Below are positions 24,517 through 35,700 of a stretch of DNA of 64,000 nt, piece after piece; within the stretch, counting starts at the first letter, position 1, and every line of letters starts with the position of its first letter. The notes below the pieces were generated by a model. It saw only the letters and a program-made list of their open reading frames with translations. It did no database searches and was not told where the DNA came from. The position numbers and the translations under genes are program-made. The stretch is from Progne subis subis (Eukaryota; Chordata; Aves; Passeriformes; Hirundinidae), in NCBI GenBank assembly GCA_022316685.1, contig JAKJHU010000132.1:1372390-1436389 (forward strand). Direction: 5' to 3'.

Positions 24517-27500
24517 CAAATGCAAAATATAATGTATTGTTTGTAATAAATTCTGATTTTCTTCTCTGTGTGTCAAACTAAAACAAAACCTCCCAGCTCA
24601 GACACCCCCAACTGTACATAATTTTCCTCACATTTGTCATTGAACTGGTGTTGCACTACAGGCAATTTCCCTCTAAAAACCTGTAAAAGGAGCCAATAAA
24701 CACTGCGGTCCCATACCCTGAGAAAGGAGAACCTGTTTTAACCTGCAGTTGAGCCATGCTCCTTCTCTCCCCCGGCCCAGTGCCTGCGGCAGCACAGGCA
24801 GAGCCTTTGCTCTGGTTAAATCCTCCCTGTCACTCACTGTCCCCATTCCCTAAGGAAGGCTGAAAAGCCTCAGCAGAGCGGTACAGCACAAAAGCCAGGT
24901 GGGAACAGGCTGAGCTGTGCATGCCCTTGCCTTCAGAGCTGCGAGGGGACTTTATTAGAGCTTAAAAAGAGTGGTTCTCTTCTAAGAGGAACAGGTGGTT
25001 TAACTGGACTTGGCTGCTGCAAATGTCCCAATTACCGTGTTGGAAGGATGTGCTCCTAGGAGGGTTCCTGTGCTGGTGTGGGGCTTGTGCTGTGCCCAAC
25101 TCTGCCCAACTTCAGTCCCTGGCTGCCTGCTGAGGAGAAAACAATATGGTCAGAGCAGCGCTGGGGGCAGCCCAGCACTTTGATCCAATGGCACAGGTAA
25201 GAACCAAGCCTGGCGGTATCCGATGTGAAGCTAGTACCACAAGACAGCCTATGCTTGGCATGCCCACATCAATGCATCAAATGTTGCCAGAGGCAGACCT
25301 TTGTTCATGGATGGTAAATTACAATTTATTAAAACCATTTATAGCCCTGATGGGGATTCTTACCTGCATAGAAGGATCTGATGTGTTTAATGCCATGTGC
25401 AGGATGCACCTGCACACCTGGATGCTTAAACAAGGGGAGCTGCCTGGGTGCTCAGGGAACTGCTGTCCTGTCCAGCCCAAAATGCTCACCACAACCCAAC
25501 ACTCCTGAGCTGGGAGTAATGGGGCAGGAGGTGTGTTGGCACCAGCACACCACAGCACCCTGTGGCACCCTGCAGACACAGCATGCCCCAAAGAAACACC
25601 TGAGACTCCACTCAACAGCAATGCCTCTTTTTAAATAGGCTTGTGTTGTGTGAGGAAGAGTCTGAAATCCAAGGCAAAAAAAAGCTCATCTTTGTCCTGT
25701 TTCCAGGCTTGCCCTAATCCCATGGATACCTCCCAGCTGCCCACCCCAGAAACAGACTGGGAGGTGCTGGGCAGGGCCCCCAAAACCCTGAGCTGTGCCC
25801 AGCTGTGTTTCCCAGTGAGCTCTTACAGTGAGGCAGCTGACAGATGCCTTACTGCACTGATGGCTGCAAGGGACCATGGTGTTGGTACCAAAACTTGTTA
25901 AAACCTCCCCTGGGGACAAGCAGCCTCCAGAGAGTCTTTCCCCCTGTGGGGAGGAGTAGCTTGCCCCAGCTGCCCACCAGCTCTGAGCCCATGGGGCAGG
26001 GATGGTGCTCATGCTGCATTTCTCAAGACATGTTTCTCTGTCTAATCTCCCAACTCCTTTCCCTGTGCTCACAACACACAGTCCCAGAGCACACATTTGG
26101 GTGTCGGTGTGCTCAGAGAGGAGGAAGGCTCTGGCACAGCAGGCAAACCCCTCTGCCTGAATGCAGAACATGAGCAATCTCTGCGCCAGCTGCCTCCACT
26201 GCACCACATTAGGGGCAGGATCAGTGTTTTCTATGGTGCCCAAACCTTGTTCCTGCTGGATGCACCAAGAGCCATCAGCAATTGATTTGTTAGCTGACAG
26301 CAGGAGGCTTTGTTTGCACAGCGCTGGCTGGCCGTGCTGCTAGGTGTCCAGGACATGGTACCTACCAGGCAACCTGTATTCCCAGAGGGCTGCTACTGAG
26401 AGCACTCCGGGTTCAGCCACGCTGCTCGGCCTCCGGGACAGGCACCGAGCTACACATGTGCTTGGGACTTCACAGATACAGAGCAGGAGATAGAGCCCAG
26501 CAGAGGCCCAGTGCCAGGGGCTTGGGCAGTTGGGACAGTGCAAGGCAGGAACTGGTGAGGGGCAGATCCATCCCCAAGAACACTGTCCAAAGGATGCTGG
26601 TGTGAGTGGGAGCCTTTGTCAACCTGTCAGGGCAGTGCAATGCACTTCACTGCCAGGTGGCAAGAGATGCAAAGCGGTGATGCCGATGGCTCCCTGCAAA
26701 AGCTGGGAGTCCAGGCTCACCCTCACAAGGTACCTCTCCAAAAACACCTTGGGCAGTCAAGGCTCACCTGGTGGTGCAGACTAGGGGAGAAAGGCTGCAG
26801 ACACAAAGGCACAGCAGCTCGGCCCAGGCTGCTGCAGCCCAGGGATGTCAAAAGCAAATTATGCCCCTCCTACAGGATGTTTGTGAACCGAGCCGTTTTC
26901 CAGTGTACTCCACTGTCACCTCTCCTTACTCCTCCCCAACACAGAATTCTCCACTAATCCCCACTTCTGCTCAGCAGGAGATGCAGTAAGTCGCGACGAT
27001 GGTTATCCAGACAGTTCAAAAACCCTGGGGAATTCTGGCCCTCACAAATTCCAGCTGATTCTTAGCAGGACATACATGGATTTACTTGACTGTTAGGAAA
27101 TGGACAGCGGTAATAAGCTGTTGTTTTGTGGCCCACTGGTGTCACAGGCTTTGAGCACAGATTTCAGCAGGGACACTGCTGTGACAGAGTGGATGGAGCC
27201 ATTAGGCTTCTCCAGAGGATGTGCTGGGCAGTGGTCTGGAAATGGTGTCCAGTGGCCTGAGAGTATGGCCATGTGCATTGGTAAAGTCCCCTCAGGGAGT
27301 AGAGAGCCTGCTCCACAGACAGCTGCGACACTGTCTGCGACAGCCCAGTATCTGGGGCTTTCCAAGGCCAGGGAGGCAAGGAAAGGCAAAACTACCTCTT
27401 ACCAGGCAGGGTTTGCTGCCTGTGTCTCTTGGGCTGTGCTCTTTTCCTGTGTATTGATTTACAGCTAAAACCACAGCTTTGCCTAGGCCTGAAGTCAGCC

Positions 27501-27593
27501 CTGGCAATACCAAGTTGGTTTCCTACGAATCAAGACAGCAGGAGTGTACCCATAGACTGGTACTGTTCAGCCTGACTGTCAAAGAAAAAATTA

Positions 27594-27620
27594 CAACAAA
27601 CAAACAAACAAACAAAAAAC
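27594..27620. repeat. (CAAA)n microsatellite
   Basis: Six or so CAAA units followed by an A run and a C run. A short simple repeat with no associated element. Confidence 0.75.
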
Positions 27621-28724
27621 CCCCCACACCAAATAAATCTTTCTACAGAAAGAGGTTCTTTCTCTACAAGCTTTGCTTTATCATAAAATACTCAGCCAGT
27701 TCCTGGGAAATCTTCCTCTTCTAGGGAGCCAAAGCCTCAAAGGCATTGCTACCCCAAGACAGAGCAGCCCCTACGTCCACACCAAGCCCCCACAGCCCCC
27801 TGGCCCTTCATACACCAATTTGGGAGCAGGGATTTGCTGTTGGGTCTGCCAAGCAGATTTGCATGCCATGAAGTTGGCTCTGTACCTGCTCTTGCTGGCA
27901 AAGGGGAAGATTGTACAGGTGCATACAACACCTGTCTGTGAGAGGGGTTTCGAAACCCAGCATGCACCTTCCCCACTTACACAGATTTTACAACAGTTCT
28001 GACCAAACCCGTCAGATTCCCATATACAAACACAAGCCCTGGAGATAGATCTATCTGCATAGATATGTATATATATCTATATTTACAGTTATTGAATGAT
28101 GCAGCAGAAACCCCACTGCAGGATGCAAGGACCAGGCAGGAGCTGGCTCCAGCCCTGCCAGGAAGCAGAGAAGTTCCTGGCTTTCCTTGCTCCAGGCTCA
28201 CAGCTCTCAACCAAAGCAGGATGCCGCTGGCCTGTCGAGCCCCCTGAGCCCCACACCTCAGCACCAAGCACACACAGCAGCCACCCAGCAAACAGCACAG
28301 CCCTCCTAGGCAAGGATTTCTACAGTTCTCTGCTTACAGGTGGTGCCTCTCCTTGAGCTTTCCCTGCAACACCTTCCAGAGAAGGTCCCTGGCAGACCTC
28401 CCCAGCAGCAGAGCACAGGACAGACTGTGCCCTCTGCCAGCTGGAGCCAGGGCAGTGCTGGGGCTCCAGCCCATGGCCAGGGGACCCCTTCGCTCAGGGG
28501 GCAGCCTTCCCTCAGAGCAGCCATGCCACACCCTGCTCTTCTTCTCCCTTTAATTCTTTTTTAATTACTCTCATCAAATGGTGCAGAGCAGGCTGGTGCC
28601 TACAGAGGCACCCTGCCAGCTGCACTGCAGAGCCGGGTGCCAACCACCCCCCCACCCCAGTCCCCAGGGCCTGCCCAGCAGGGAGAAGCAGGAGGAGTTA
28701 GGGCACACTTGAATTTGAAAATAT

Positions 28725-28730
28725 TTTATT
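28725..28730 (-). terminator. INSM1: INSM1 candidate poly-A signal
   Basis: The plus-strand TTTATT reads AATAAA on the minus strand, about 750 bases downstream of the INSM1 stop codon. It is the last canonical hexamer before sequence composition shifts from the AT-rich UTR to GC-rich intergenic DNA. A 3' UTR of roughly 0.75 kb would be of ordinary length for this single-exon gene. Confidence 0.55.
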
Positions 28731-29480
28731 TGAATAGTAAATAATTATACAGTTGAAACAGTTCTATCGAAGCACTCTATAAATAGCTAACAATTAAGAA
28801 AATAATGTGTGTAGAAAAAGAGATTGCATCTAAAAGTAAGAGCTGTTGGTTGCATGGGATAAAATGGTTAAGATCATGTGTTATTCTAGGTATAAAAGTT
28901 AAAACCTTTTTAGCAGATCCCTTAAGAAAAAAAGATCTTCTAAACGCACAGTGAAATGGCAGGCAGGGAGACAAAAAAAGCGCATTAGAATATCTGCAAT
29001 CAAATAATATCATTCTTCATAATTAATATAAATAAATAACGAATAAATAACATAATTACTCAAACCAACATATACAGATAGACAACGTGTGAGCTACCTT
29101 AAGGGAAAAATGAACAGAAACAGAAAGTTGGCATGTCACAGTTAAGGCAGTTTCTACAGCATTTTCTGGAGACCATCAACAGCAGAGTCAAGGCATTTGT
29201 GGCTACACTAAAGGAAACACTCGTTTCTCTTGAGCAGTTTGATCTGTTCACATCGATAAAAACCAGAGCAAAGGAATAAAACCGAAAAAAAAAAAGAAAA
29301 AAAAAAAAAAGAAAAAAAAAAGGGAAAAAAAAGGAAAAAAAAAGAGAGAGAAAACAGAAGAGAGAGACCCCGGGAAGGTAAATGTAAAGCCAGATTCCAG
29401 CAGGTCACAAGCCGTATTAAAGCTAATCGTGTGGCAGCCCCGGGGGAGCGGTGCGGGGCGGCGGGGAAGGCACGGGCGGC
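28731..29480 (-). other. INSM1: INSM1 3' UTR
   Basis: AT-rich sequence follows the stop codon on the minus strand, in sharp contrast to the GC-rich coding region. It contains two copies of the nonamer TTATTTATT (plus-strand positions 29031-29039 and 29042-29050), the core of AU-rich destabilising elements, and a long U/C tract corresponding to the A-rich run on the plus strand at about 29284-29345. Such elements are commonly bound by HuR, TTP or PTB-type proteins. The UTR extent is inferred from composition and the AATAAA. Confidence 0.6.
29284..29345 (-). repeat. Polypyrimidine (T-rich) tract in the INSM1 3' UTR
   Basis: On the plus strand this is A-runs broken by single G or GGG; on the transcript strand it is an almost pure U tract with occasional C. 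Homopolymer length may be unreliable in assembly. Confidence 0.75.
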
Positions 29481-30818
29481 TCAGCAGGCGGGGCGCAGCG
29501 GCACCTGGAGCAGGATGACCTGCCGGTTCTCCGAGGGGTGGCACTTGTTGATGTGCCGGGTGAGGCCGGGAGAGCTGTAGAAGGTGGCCGGGCAGTACTT
29601 GCAGGGGAAGACCTGGGCAGCGTGCAGGAGACGCAGGTGCCGCTCCTGGCTGCTCTTGCTCGGGAAGGTCTCCCCGCAGACGGGGCAGAGGCGGCATTCA
29701 GCGGCAGGCAGCTCCTCGGCGCTAGGCTCCGGGGCCGGTCCGGGTGCCGGGGCTTGCGTGGGTTCCAGTGTGGTGTGTCCCAGCAGGTGCTTGCGCAGGT
29801 AGGCTTGCCGGCGGAACCGCTTGGCGCAGCGGGGACACTCGAAGAGCCCTTCCTCGGAGCCCGCCTCCGAGGCTCCGCTAGGGCTCGGTGTGTCCCGCTC
29901 GCTGCCACTGCCGCCGCTCGCCTCCTTCGGCGTCTCCTCCGCCGGACCCGGGCCCGCGGCTGGTGCCCGGCCCGCCTCGGGGCCGCTCTTGGTGGCGGGT
30001 GGACGCGGTTTGTGCCAGCGGCGATGGGACGCGAGGTTGGCGGGGCAGGAGAAGACCTTGTCGCACTCGGGGCAGCGGTACTCCACACGGACGATGCGGG
30101 AGCAGCGGTGCTGCGCCAGCGCGAAGGGGTCCCCGTACTCCTCCTTGCAGAGCTGGCAGATGAACTCACCTAGCGGACGGGCGCAGCCGCCCCGTGCCTT
30201 GGCCGGCGCCTCCACCGGGCCCTCCTTGATGCGCAGCCCCAGCACGGGCGAGGTGGTCACTTCGTCCTCGAAAGTCAGCTTGCGGATCGCCTTCGTCTTC
30301 TTGCCCGACGGGGCCTTCTGCCGCCCGGGTTCGGACGCGCCCGGCGGGCGCTTGGCGGGCAGAGAGCGGCCCGAGGTGGGCGGCGCGGCCGGGGCGGGCG
30401 GCGCGCGGGCTCTGCCGGGGCCAGGATGGGCGGCAGGCGGCTCGGCGTGGCCAGCAGCTGCCCAGAGCTTGAGGTCAGCCGGGGCGAAGAGGATCGGGTC
30501 CATGGTGCCGGGAACGGCCGGCGCGGGGAATGACTCGGCCGAGACGGGCGAACCCAGGCTGAAGCCGCGCTCCAGGTACTTGTCCCTGCTGACGGGCCGC
30601 GTGGGGCTGTACAGCGCCTGCACGGCGGCATCGGGCGTCCCGAACGGCACCGGCGGCGGCGAGTCCCGGGGCGGGGGCGGCGGCGCGGCGGGGCAGGAGG
30701 GCGGCGGGGCCGTGCCGGCTGGGAGAGGCGGGCCGGCGGCGGCTTCGCGGCAGCAGCGCATCCGATAGGACACGGGGGTGGGCCGCCGGCTGCGCTTGAC
30801 CAGGAAGCCCCGGGGCAT
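29481..30818 (-). CDS. INSM1: INSM1, insulinoma-associated zinc-finger repressor (single exon, 445 aa)
   Basis: A nuclear transcriptional repressor that drives endocrine-pancreas, adrenal and neuronal-progenitor differentiation. The N-terminal SNAG motif [20 protein letters not shown] (residues 1-20) recruits LSD1/CoREST-type corepressors and sets the start codon, because SNAG must be at the N-terminus. The open frame continues 42 codons upstream to 30944, but that part precedes the TATA-like element. Residues 30-60 are proline-rich and 168-180 are basic. Five C2H2-type fingers follow: 219-239 (C221, C224, H237, C239, an atypical CCHC ending), 247-269, 326-348, 378-399 and 404-427. The C-terminus is [12 protein letters not shown]. 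Human INSM1 is about 510 residues; this copy is shorter mainly in the low-complexity linkers. No intron or frameshift is seen. Confidence 0.95.
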   Translation of the reverse strand: MPRGFLVKRSRRPTPVSYRMRCCREAAAGPPLPAGTAPPPSCPAAPPPPPRDSPPPVPFGTPDAAVQALYSPTRPVSRDKYLERGFSLGSPVSAESFPAPAVPGTMDPILFAPADLKLWAAAGHAEPPAAHPGPGRARAPPAPAAPPTSGRSLPAKRPPGASEPGRQKAPSGKKTKAIRKLTFEDEVTTSPVLGLRIKEGPVEAPAKARGGCARPLGEFICQLCKEEYGDPFALAQHRCSRIVRVEYRCPECDKVFSCPANLASHRRWHKPRPPATKSGPEAGRAPAAGPGPAEETPKEASGGSGSERDTPSPSGASEAGSEEGLFECPRCAKRFRRQAYLRKHLLGHTTLEPTQAPAPGPAPEPSAEELPAAECRLCPVCGETFPSKSSQERHLRLLHAAQVFPCKYCPATFYSSPGLTRHINKCHPSENRQVILLQVPLRPAC

Positions 30819-30891
30819 CTTCGCGCCGGCTCCAGGCCGGCGGCAGCCGCGACGCAGGCTCCTCGCTCTGCCCGCGGCGCGCCCGCCGCCG

Positions 30892-30971
30892 CCTTTAAGC
30901 GGGCCGAGGCCATTGTTCGGGCCGGCGGCGACGGGACGGGCCAATCAGCGGCGGCGGCGCGGCCGCACCTG
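30892..30971 (-). promoter_or_regulatory. INSM1: INSM1 core promoter with CCAAT, SOX-like, TATA-like and E-box motifs
   Basis: Reading towards the gene on the minus strand, an E-box CAGGTG (30966-30971) is followed by an inverted CCAAT (30941-30945), an AACAATG SOX-type site (30911-30917) and a TATA-like CTTAAAGG (about 30892-30899). The start codon lies about 75 bases after the TATA-like word, so the predicted 5' UTR is only about 45 bases. INSM1 is a known target of neurogenin-3 and NeuroD1, which bind E-boxes, so this E-box is a plausible site. Motifs were found by eye. Confidence 0.55.
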
Positions 30972-31604
30972 AGCCCGGACCCGCACACGCCCGGCCCCGC
31001 CTCCGCCCGCGCCACCCGCCTGGCACGCGCGGCCTTTGTGTGCCGCCCCCCGTGCCGGCAGCGAGGCCGGCAGCGGATGGTGCATTTGGGCCGCCCGCCA
31101 GCCAAGGCTGCGCCGCCGGGAAGCTCGGTACGAAGCACCGTCCGCTCTCGGCGGGCGGACTGTTTGCGGGGGCGGCCGGCACCGGGCTGCGAGGAGAGGG
31201 GAGTTCGGCGCGGGAGGAGGCGAAAGCGGCGCTTGTGGCGGCGGCGGCACAGAGAGGAACGGGGCTGCTCGCCGGGGGTGCCGCCCAGCGGCGACAGCAG
31301 GTGGCCAACGACGCGTCTGTCCGAGCGGGAGGAATAACCAATGGGTCATCCGGCCCCGGCCGATCCCGGCAACCCTGTGAACCGAACAACTCCGCGCTGC
31401 TGCGGGGTCGGGGCAGGCGGAGCCACAGTCCCGACCCGGTGGTAACTGAACCTGTTACTCTAACCCTAACGGGACTGGCCCGGTTCCCGGAACAGGCAGG
31501 GGCGGCGACGGTGGCGCTCGGTTTCAGTCCGAAATGCTGCGGGTCGGGTACGAGGTGCAGCGGGGAAGAGGCCGAGGCTCCCCGCTCCCCACGCTCTCGC
31601 GGCG

Positions 31605-31642
31605 GTTTGCTTAGGCACCCGGCGGTCGGTGCCTAAGCAAAC
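31605..31642. repeat. Perfect 15-bp inverted repeat, 8-base spacer
   Basis: The arm GTTTGCTTAGGCACC (31605-31619) is repeated as its exact reverse complement GGTGCCTAAGCAAAC (31628-31642), separated by CGGCGGTC. It lies in the CpG island about 0.8 kb upstream of the INSM1 start codon. It can form a hairpin in either transcript, or be a two-fold protein-binding site. Confidence 0.9.
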
Positions 31643-32167
31643 ACGTCCACAGCCCCCGAGGATGCGGCAGGTGCAGCCGCGGCGGGGAGAGCCCCGGGCC
31701 GCGGCCCCGCTCCCACTGCCCTTTGTCCGTGGAGGCGCGGAGCGGCGCGCGGGGGGCTCGCAGGGCTGCCCCGCAGGTGGCGGGACCGGGGGTTGCGTGT
31801 CGCCGCCGAGGCGAGGGCGCGTGCGGGCTGCGCCCTCCCCATCCCCCGCCGAGCCCTTTGTGGGGGGCACGCGGGCGGCACGCGAGCGAGCGGGCCGCCC
31901 CCGCGCGCGCCTTTGTGCGCGTTATTAGCATAAAGCTGCGCGACCCTCGGCACAAAGGGAGGTGAGCGGGGGGGCGGCGGGGGCCGTCGCTCCCCCGGCC
32001 ACCCCCCCGGCGGGCCGGGCCAGGCGGCGGAGGGGGGGGTCGAGGGACCGCCCCCCTCGCCCGGTGGTACAGACGTGGGGCGGGGCGGACGGGCGGCCCG
32101 AGGCTCATTTACATACAGCTGCGGGCCCGCGGGCACGCGCCACCGCCCCCCCGCCAGAGCTGCGCAT

Positions 32168-32648
32168 CGAGACCCCCCCTTCACTGCCGGGTGCGCACAC
32201 CGAGAGACCCCTTCAATGATAGGGCTGCGCACAGAGACCTCCCTTCCCTAAAGGGACTTCTCACCGAGACCCCCCCATCACTGCCGGGGTCACACACCGA
32301 CACCCGCCCCCGTTACTTGCAGGGTTTCACACCGAGAACCCCTGCCACGGCTGAGGCTGTGCACCGAGACACGCCCCCCTCCCCCAATCACTGCTGGTGG
32401 TGCACACTGAGATCTCCTCGTCACTGCCTGGGCTGCACACCGAGCTCCCCCATCACTGGCTATGCCTGGGGCTGTGCACCGAGACCCCCCCCATCACTGC
32501 AGGGGCTGCACAGCAAGACCCCCCTGCCCACGGCTGGAGCTGTGCACCGAGACCCCCATCGCTGCTAGGGCTCCGCACCAAGACCCTCAGCCACAGCCGG
32601 GGCTGTGGCCCAAGACCCCCATCACTGCTGGGGCTGTGCACTGAGACC
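32168..32648. repeat. Minisatellite, about 32-bp unit, about 15 copies
   Basis: The recurring unit is of the form GAGACCCCC, then CATCACTGC, then a GGGGCTG stretch, then TGCACACC, with lengths mostly 31-35 bases and a few longer variants. About 15 diverged copies lie end to end. The array sits at the edge of the CpG island and immediately beyond the last recognised CFAP61 exon, so an unspliced CFAP61 transcript would read into it. Confidence 0.85.
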
Positions 32649-32673
32649 TGTTGCCTCGCTGTCTCTCTCTTAC

Positions 32674-32785
32674 CTGCTGCCGGCAGGAGTCTGTAGGCAT
32701 CTGTTGGGGCATACATGGGCAGGTGGGCACGGTGGTGGCGCAGGTAGCGCAGAACAGGCTCCCGAAGCGACACCTGACCGGGTTT
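32674..32785 (-). CDS. CFAP61: CFAP61 last recognised coding exon
   Basis: After the acceptor ...CCTGAGCAG, the frame reads KPGQVSLREPVLRYLRHHRA and HLPMYAPTDAYRLLPAAG, joining the previous exon at phase 0. A good donor (GCAGCAG/GTAAGAG) follows at 32673, giving 37 codons plus one base. If that donor is not used, the frame stays open into the adjacent minisatellite until a stop at 32453. No further downstream exon and no canonical minus-strand poly-A hexamer were seen between here and the INSM1 promoter, so the true C-terminus is unresolved. The pyrimidine tract before the acceptor is only moderate. Confidence 0.65.
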
Positions 32786-35700
32786 CTGCTCAGGGCACTG
32801 CTCGGTGGCAGGGGAGCTGCCCGGGCACCTGCAGGACAGAGCTGTCAGACAGATGCACAGGACACGGGGCACACTCCAGGAGACATGGAGTGTGGCAGCG
32901 GGGCCTGAAAACAGCCTGAAAACATGTCGGGGCTGGGACACAGGGGGCAGTGGGTCATGGAGTGGGGCTCACACTGGTGGCACTGAGTGCACTCTGGGGC
33001 TGGCGGTGCTCAACTGTTCACCTCTCCCTCACAAATGACCGGCCGGCCACAGGTGCAAGGGTTGTTTGGGGCAAACCCGAGTGGAACTCCTGGCTGCCCC
33101 TACACAGATTGTCAGAGGGGTTTTGCCAGAGGAATTCCACACCTCCTCCCCCCTCCATGCCCTATATTTACTGTAGCTTTTAACCGAGTCTCGGCATAGC
33201 CCAGCTGCAGCACCAAGCCATTATTCCTGATGGACAACAAGTGCTGTTCCGGAAGGTCTGGCACGTCACGTGTGCCCCCGGCGTGTAGCAGCATCCAGCA
33301 GCTGATGGAGGTGTAGCCCCTAGCCCTGCCATCTGCATGTTTGCATCGCTAGAGCTGCGCACGCCGGCACAAACACATGGCTGTGATCCCTGAGGGGTAA
33401 ACATGCCCCGCGCCAGCAGCCCTGCCAGAGCCCCGCACTGCCAGGGCAGCCTTGGGTGACAATTTCCACACAGGCTAAATGCACAGCCCGTATCCAGAGT
33501 ATGACTGGCTTTTCCATGCAGTTAGTGCTTTGATTAGTAAACATTCATGTAAATGTTATACTTCTATTTCAGGACACTGATTTCCACTTTCTCTGCAAAC
33601 TAACCAGAAATATCTGACTTCTGTGCACTTATGCCCACAGCTCTTAAACATCTTTCCCTCATTTTTACACTTCACTAGTAATTTTTCTGCATGCTGAAAT
33701 GAGCTAGAATAGGAGCAACAGGAGGCAAAGACAGTAGGTCTCTTACCCCATATAGAAATACAACCAGTCCTGAGGCATTTAAGAGACACTCCATGAGCAC
33801 ATGGTACCTACTCTGGATCTGACAATGTGCCCAGAAGGAATATCCAATGAAAACATAAATGGTGACATTTAGTAAATATAGTTAAAATAATTTTTAGTAA
33901 ATATAGTTAAAATCACCGTGAAAAAAAAAAAAAAAGTCCAAGATGCCAAGTTTTCATTAAGATGCAGATACCATCACCTATATTCATAGGAACAATACTG
34001 ACTCACACAGAGCTGCTTCCAGTCCATGCCGGGAGGCTCTCTGTGTCAGGACTGCTGCCACAAAGACAGGGTAAGGCAAGTGAGTCCTTCATTTGTAGGG
34101 CACAAATTCCCTTCTCTCAAGTTGTTCGCACAGCATGAGAAATATGTTTAAATGATGGCAAGAAAAACAGTTTACATGAGGCCCCTCATTCTGCACGGAG
34201 TTTAATTTTGTACCCTTATAGAGGTCTTCCAAGAGAACCCAAATTAAACTGCACCACGGTCCTTTCTGGGTCAGGACAACAGGAGGCAAATTGCTCTGAG
34301 CCCTTCAGGGAGGAGGCAGGGCTAAGCACACGTGGCTGCAGCTGGGATATGGCAGCATTGGGCCCTGGAGATGGATGGGCCATGGGCTCTATAACCTCCC
34401 TTCCTCCTGCCACCCTGCCTCCATTTACACTCGATTCTGTTTGGTTTTCACACAGTTAAAAACTCCATGAGCACATGTTAAAAACCCAGTGCCACCATCT
34501 GGGACGGGGTTAAACAAAAGCAGGAGCAGTGTGAGCAGAGGCAGAGTGAACTGGTCCTGGGTAGTGGGTTGGAAGCACCGAGCTCAGACCACAAACTCTG
34601 GGATCAGCCAGAAGTTCCTCAGGGGGTGGGGGAGGCAGTTCTGGGGACTGCTGGACACCTGCTGTTGTTATTACTTCTCCCTGTGGAGCACAGTGACTGG
34701 ATTTTGGGCAGGCAGTTCCAGGCTGCTGAGGCTTTATGCCTCTGTCTATGGTGCTAGGGCCAAAGCTGTAAACAGCATTAGCAAACATTTTAATTTCACC
34801 CTTATTCAGGAAATCCACTTATCACTGAAAAAGCCAGTTGCTTTTTCAAAAAGCCAATTGCATTTAGACTACAAAAGCCATTCCCTGTGGGTACATGTTG
34901 AAAAACCTACCCACAGGCTCAGCTGAGACAGGTATAGGAGGGTCCGTAGTGTGTTCCTATTAGGAAACACTTCTAAACCCAGGGGGATACATGGACAAGC
35001 CAGGCTCTAGATTCCACTGGGTACTTGTATTAAATTACAGCTATAATGCAAAAATGCAGTGAAGGACAACAAAGTGAGTTCAAATTTTACTGGCAGATTT
35101 GAAAATATGCCCAAGTAAGAAAACTGACCACTGTGCTGTATATGGTGAACCTCCCAACCCCCACTCCACTGTGAGGTACACAGTCTGCTCAGGCTTGCCC
35201 AAAGAAAGAGGTAAACAGAAACATAAAGCTTCAGGATAAAGATGGAAGAAGAAACCAAGTGAACAACACTAACAAATTACCTAAATAATAAAATGCACTC
35301 GCCAGTAATTTTTCTTACCTGTTCCGAGATCAGGGTTTGCCGCAGTTCCTTCTGCAGATCAATAAACCGATCATGATAGATGGCCATGGACCAAGGTTCC
35401 CTGAAGTAGCTGGATAAAAAAGAAGAAATTTAGTTATCTTGTGAACCTCTCGTTAACCACTAATAAAGTATTTACCTGCTTTTTTGCCTTTATAAATTAC
35501 AGCTCTGGACCCATCATGATTGTTTGTTCATAAAATGCCTCCTTGTAACAGGATGGTCAATCAATTCTTTTAATGGATGTTCCTGATGTACAGCCAGCTT
35601 CAGTAATTACATTTAAAGTGGCTTAATTCAGAGCTGTGGCAAGACCCAGTGAAGAATCCTGATTTTATCAGAATTTAAAAGCCTGAAGACCTGTAAAGAA

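Larger units (their letters stand above)
21511..28700. other. Intergenic sequence between RALGAPA2 and INSM1
   Basis: Convergent intergenic region between the plus-strand RALGAPA2 3' end and the minus-strand INSM1 3' end. It holds two CR1 fragments, an AT-rich tract between them and a (CAAA)n repeat at about 27.6 kb. Many 60-190-codon open frames occur on both strands in the GC-richer parts (22.4-23.0, 25.1-28.6 kb); none shows a recognisable domain or a consistent splice structure. I see no further gene. Confidence 0.5.
29430..32170. promoter_or_regulatory. INSM1: CpG island over INSM1 and its upstream region
   Basis: CpG dinucleotides and G+C content are very high from the INSM1 coding region through about 1.2 kb upstream of the start codon. 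They drop at both ends, where AT-rich 3' UTR and CFAP61 intron sequence begin. This is the usual setting of a developmental transcription-factor promoter. Long frames on both strands across the island are a side effect of few stop codons in GC-rich DNA. Confidence 0.85.

Noticed and set aside
25686..26243. 185-codon minus-strand frame
   Set aside because: GC-rich intergenic sequence with overlapping frames on both strands; no domain or splice context.
31455..31468. CTAACCCTAAC resembling telomere repeat
   Set aside because: Fewer than two full units; not an interstitial telomeric array.
31036..32232. Several frames of 100-200 codons on both strands of the CpG island
   Set aside because: Few stops are expected in GC-rich sequence; products are Pro/Arg/Ala-rich and lack domains.
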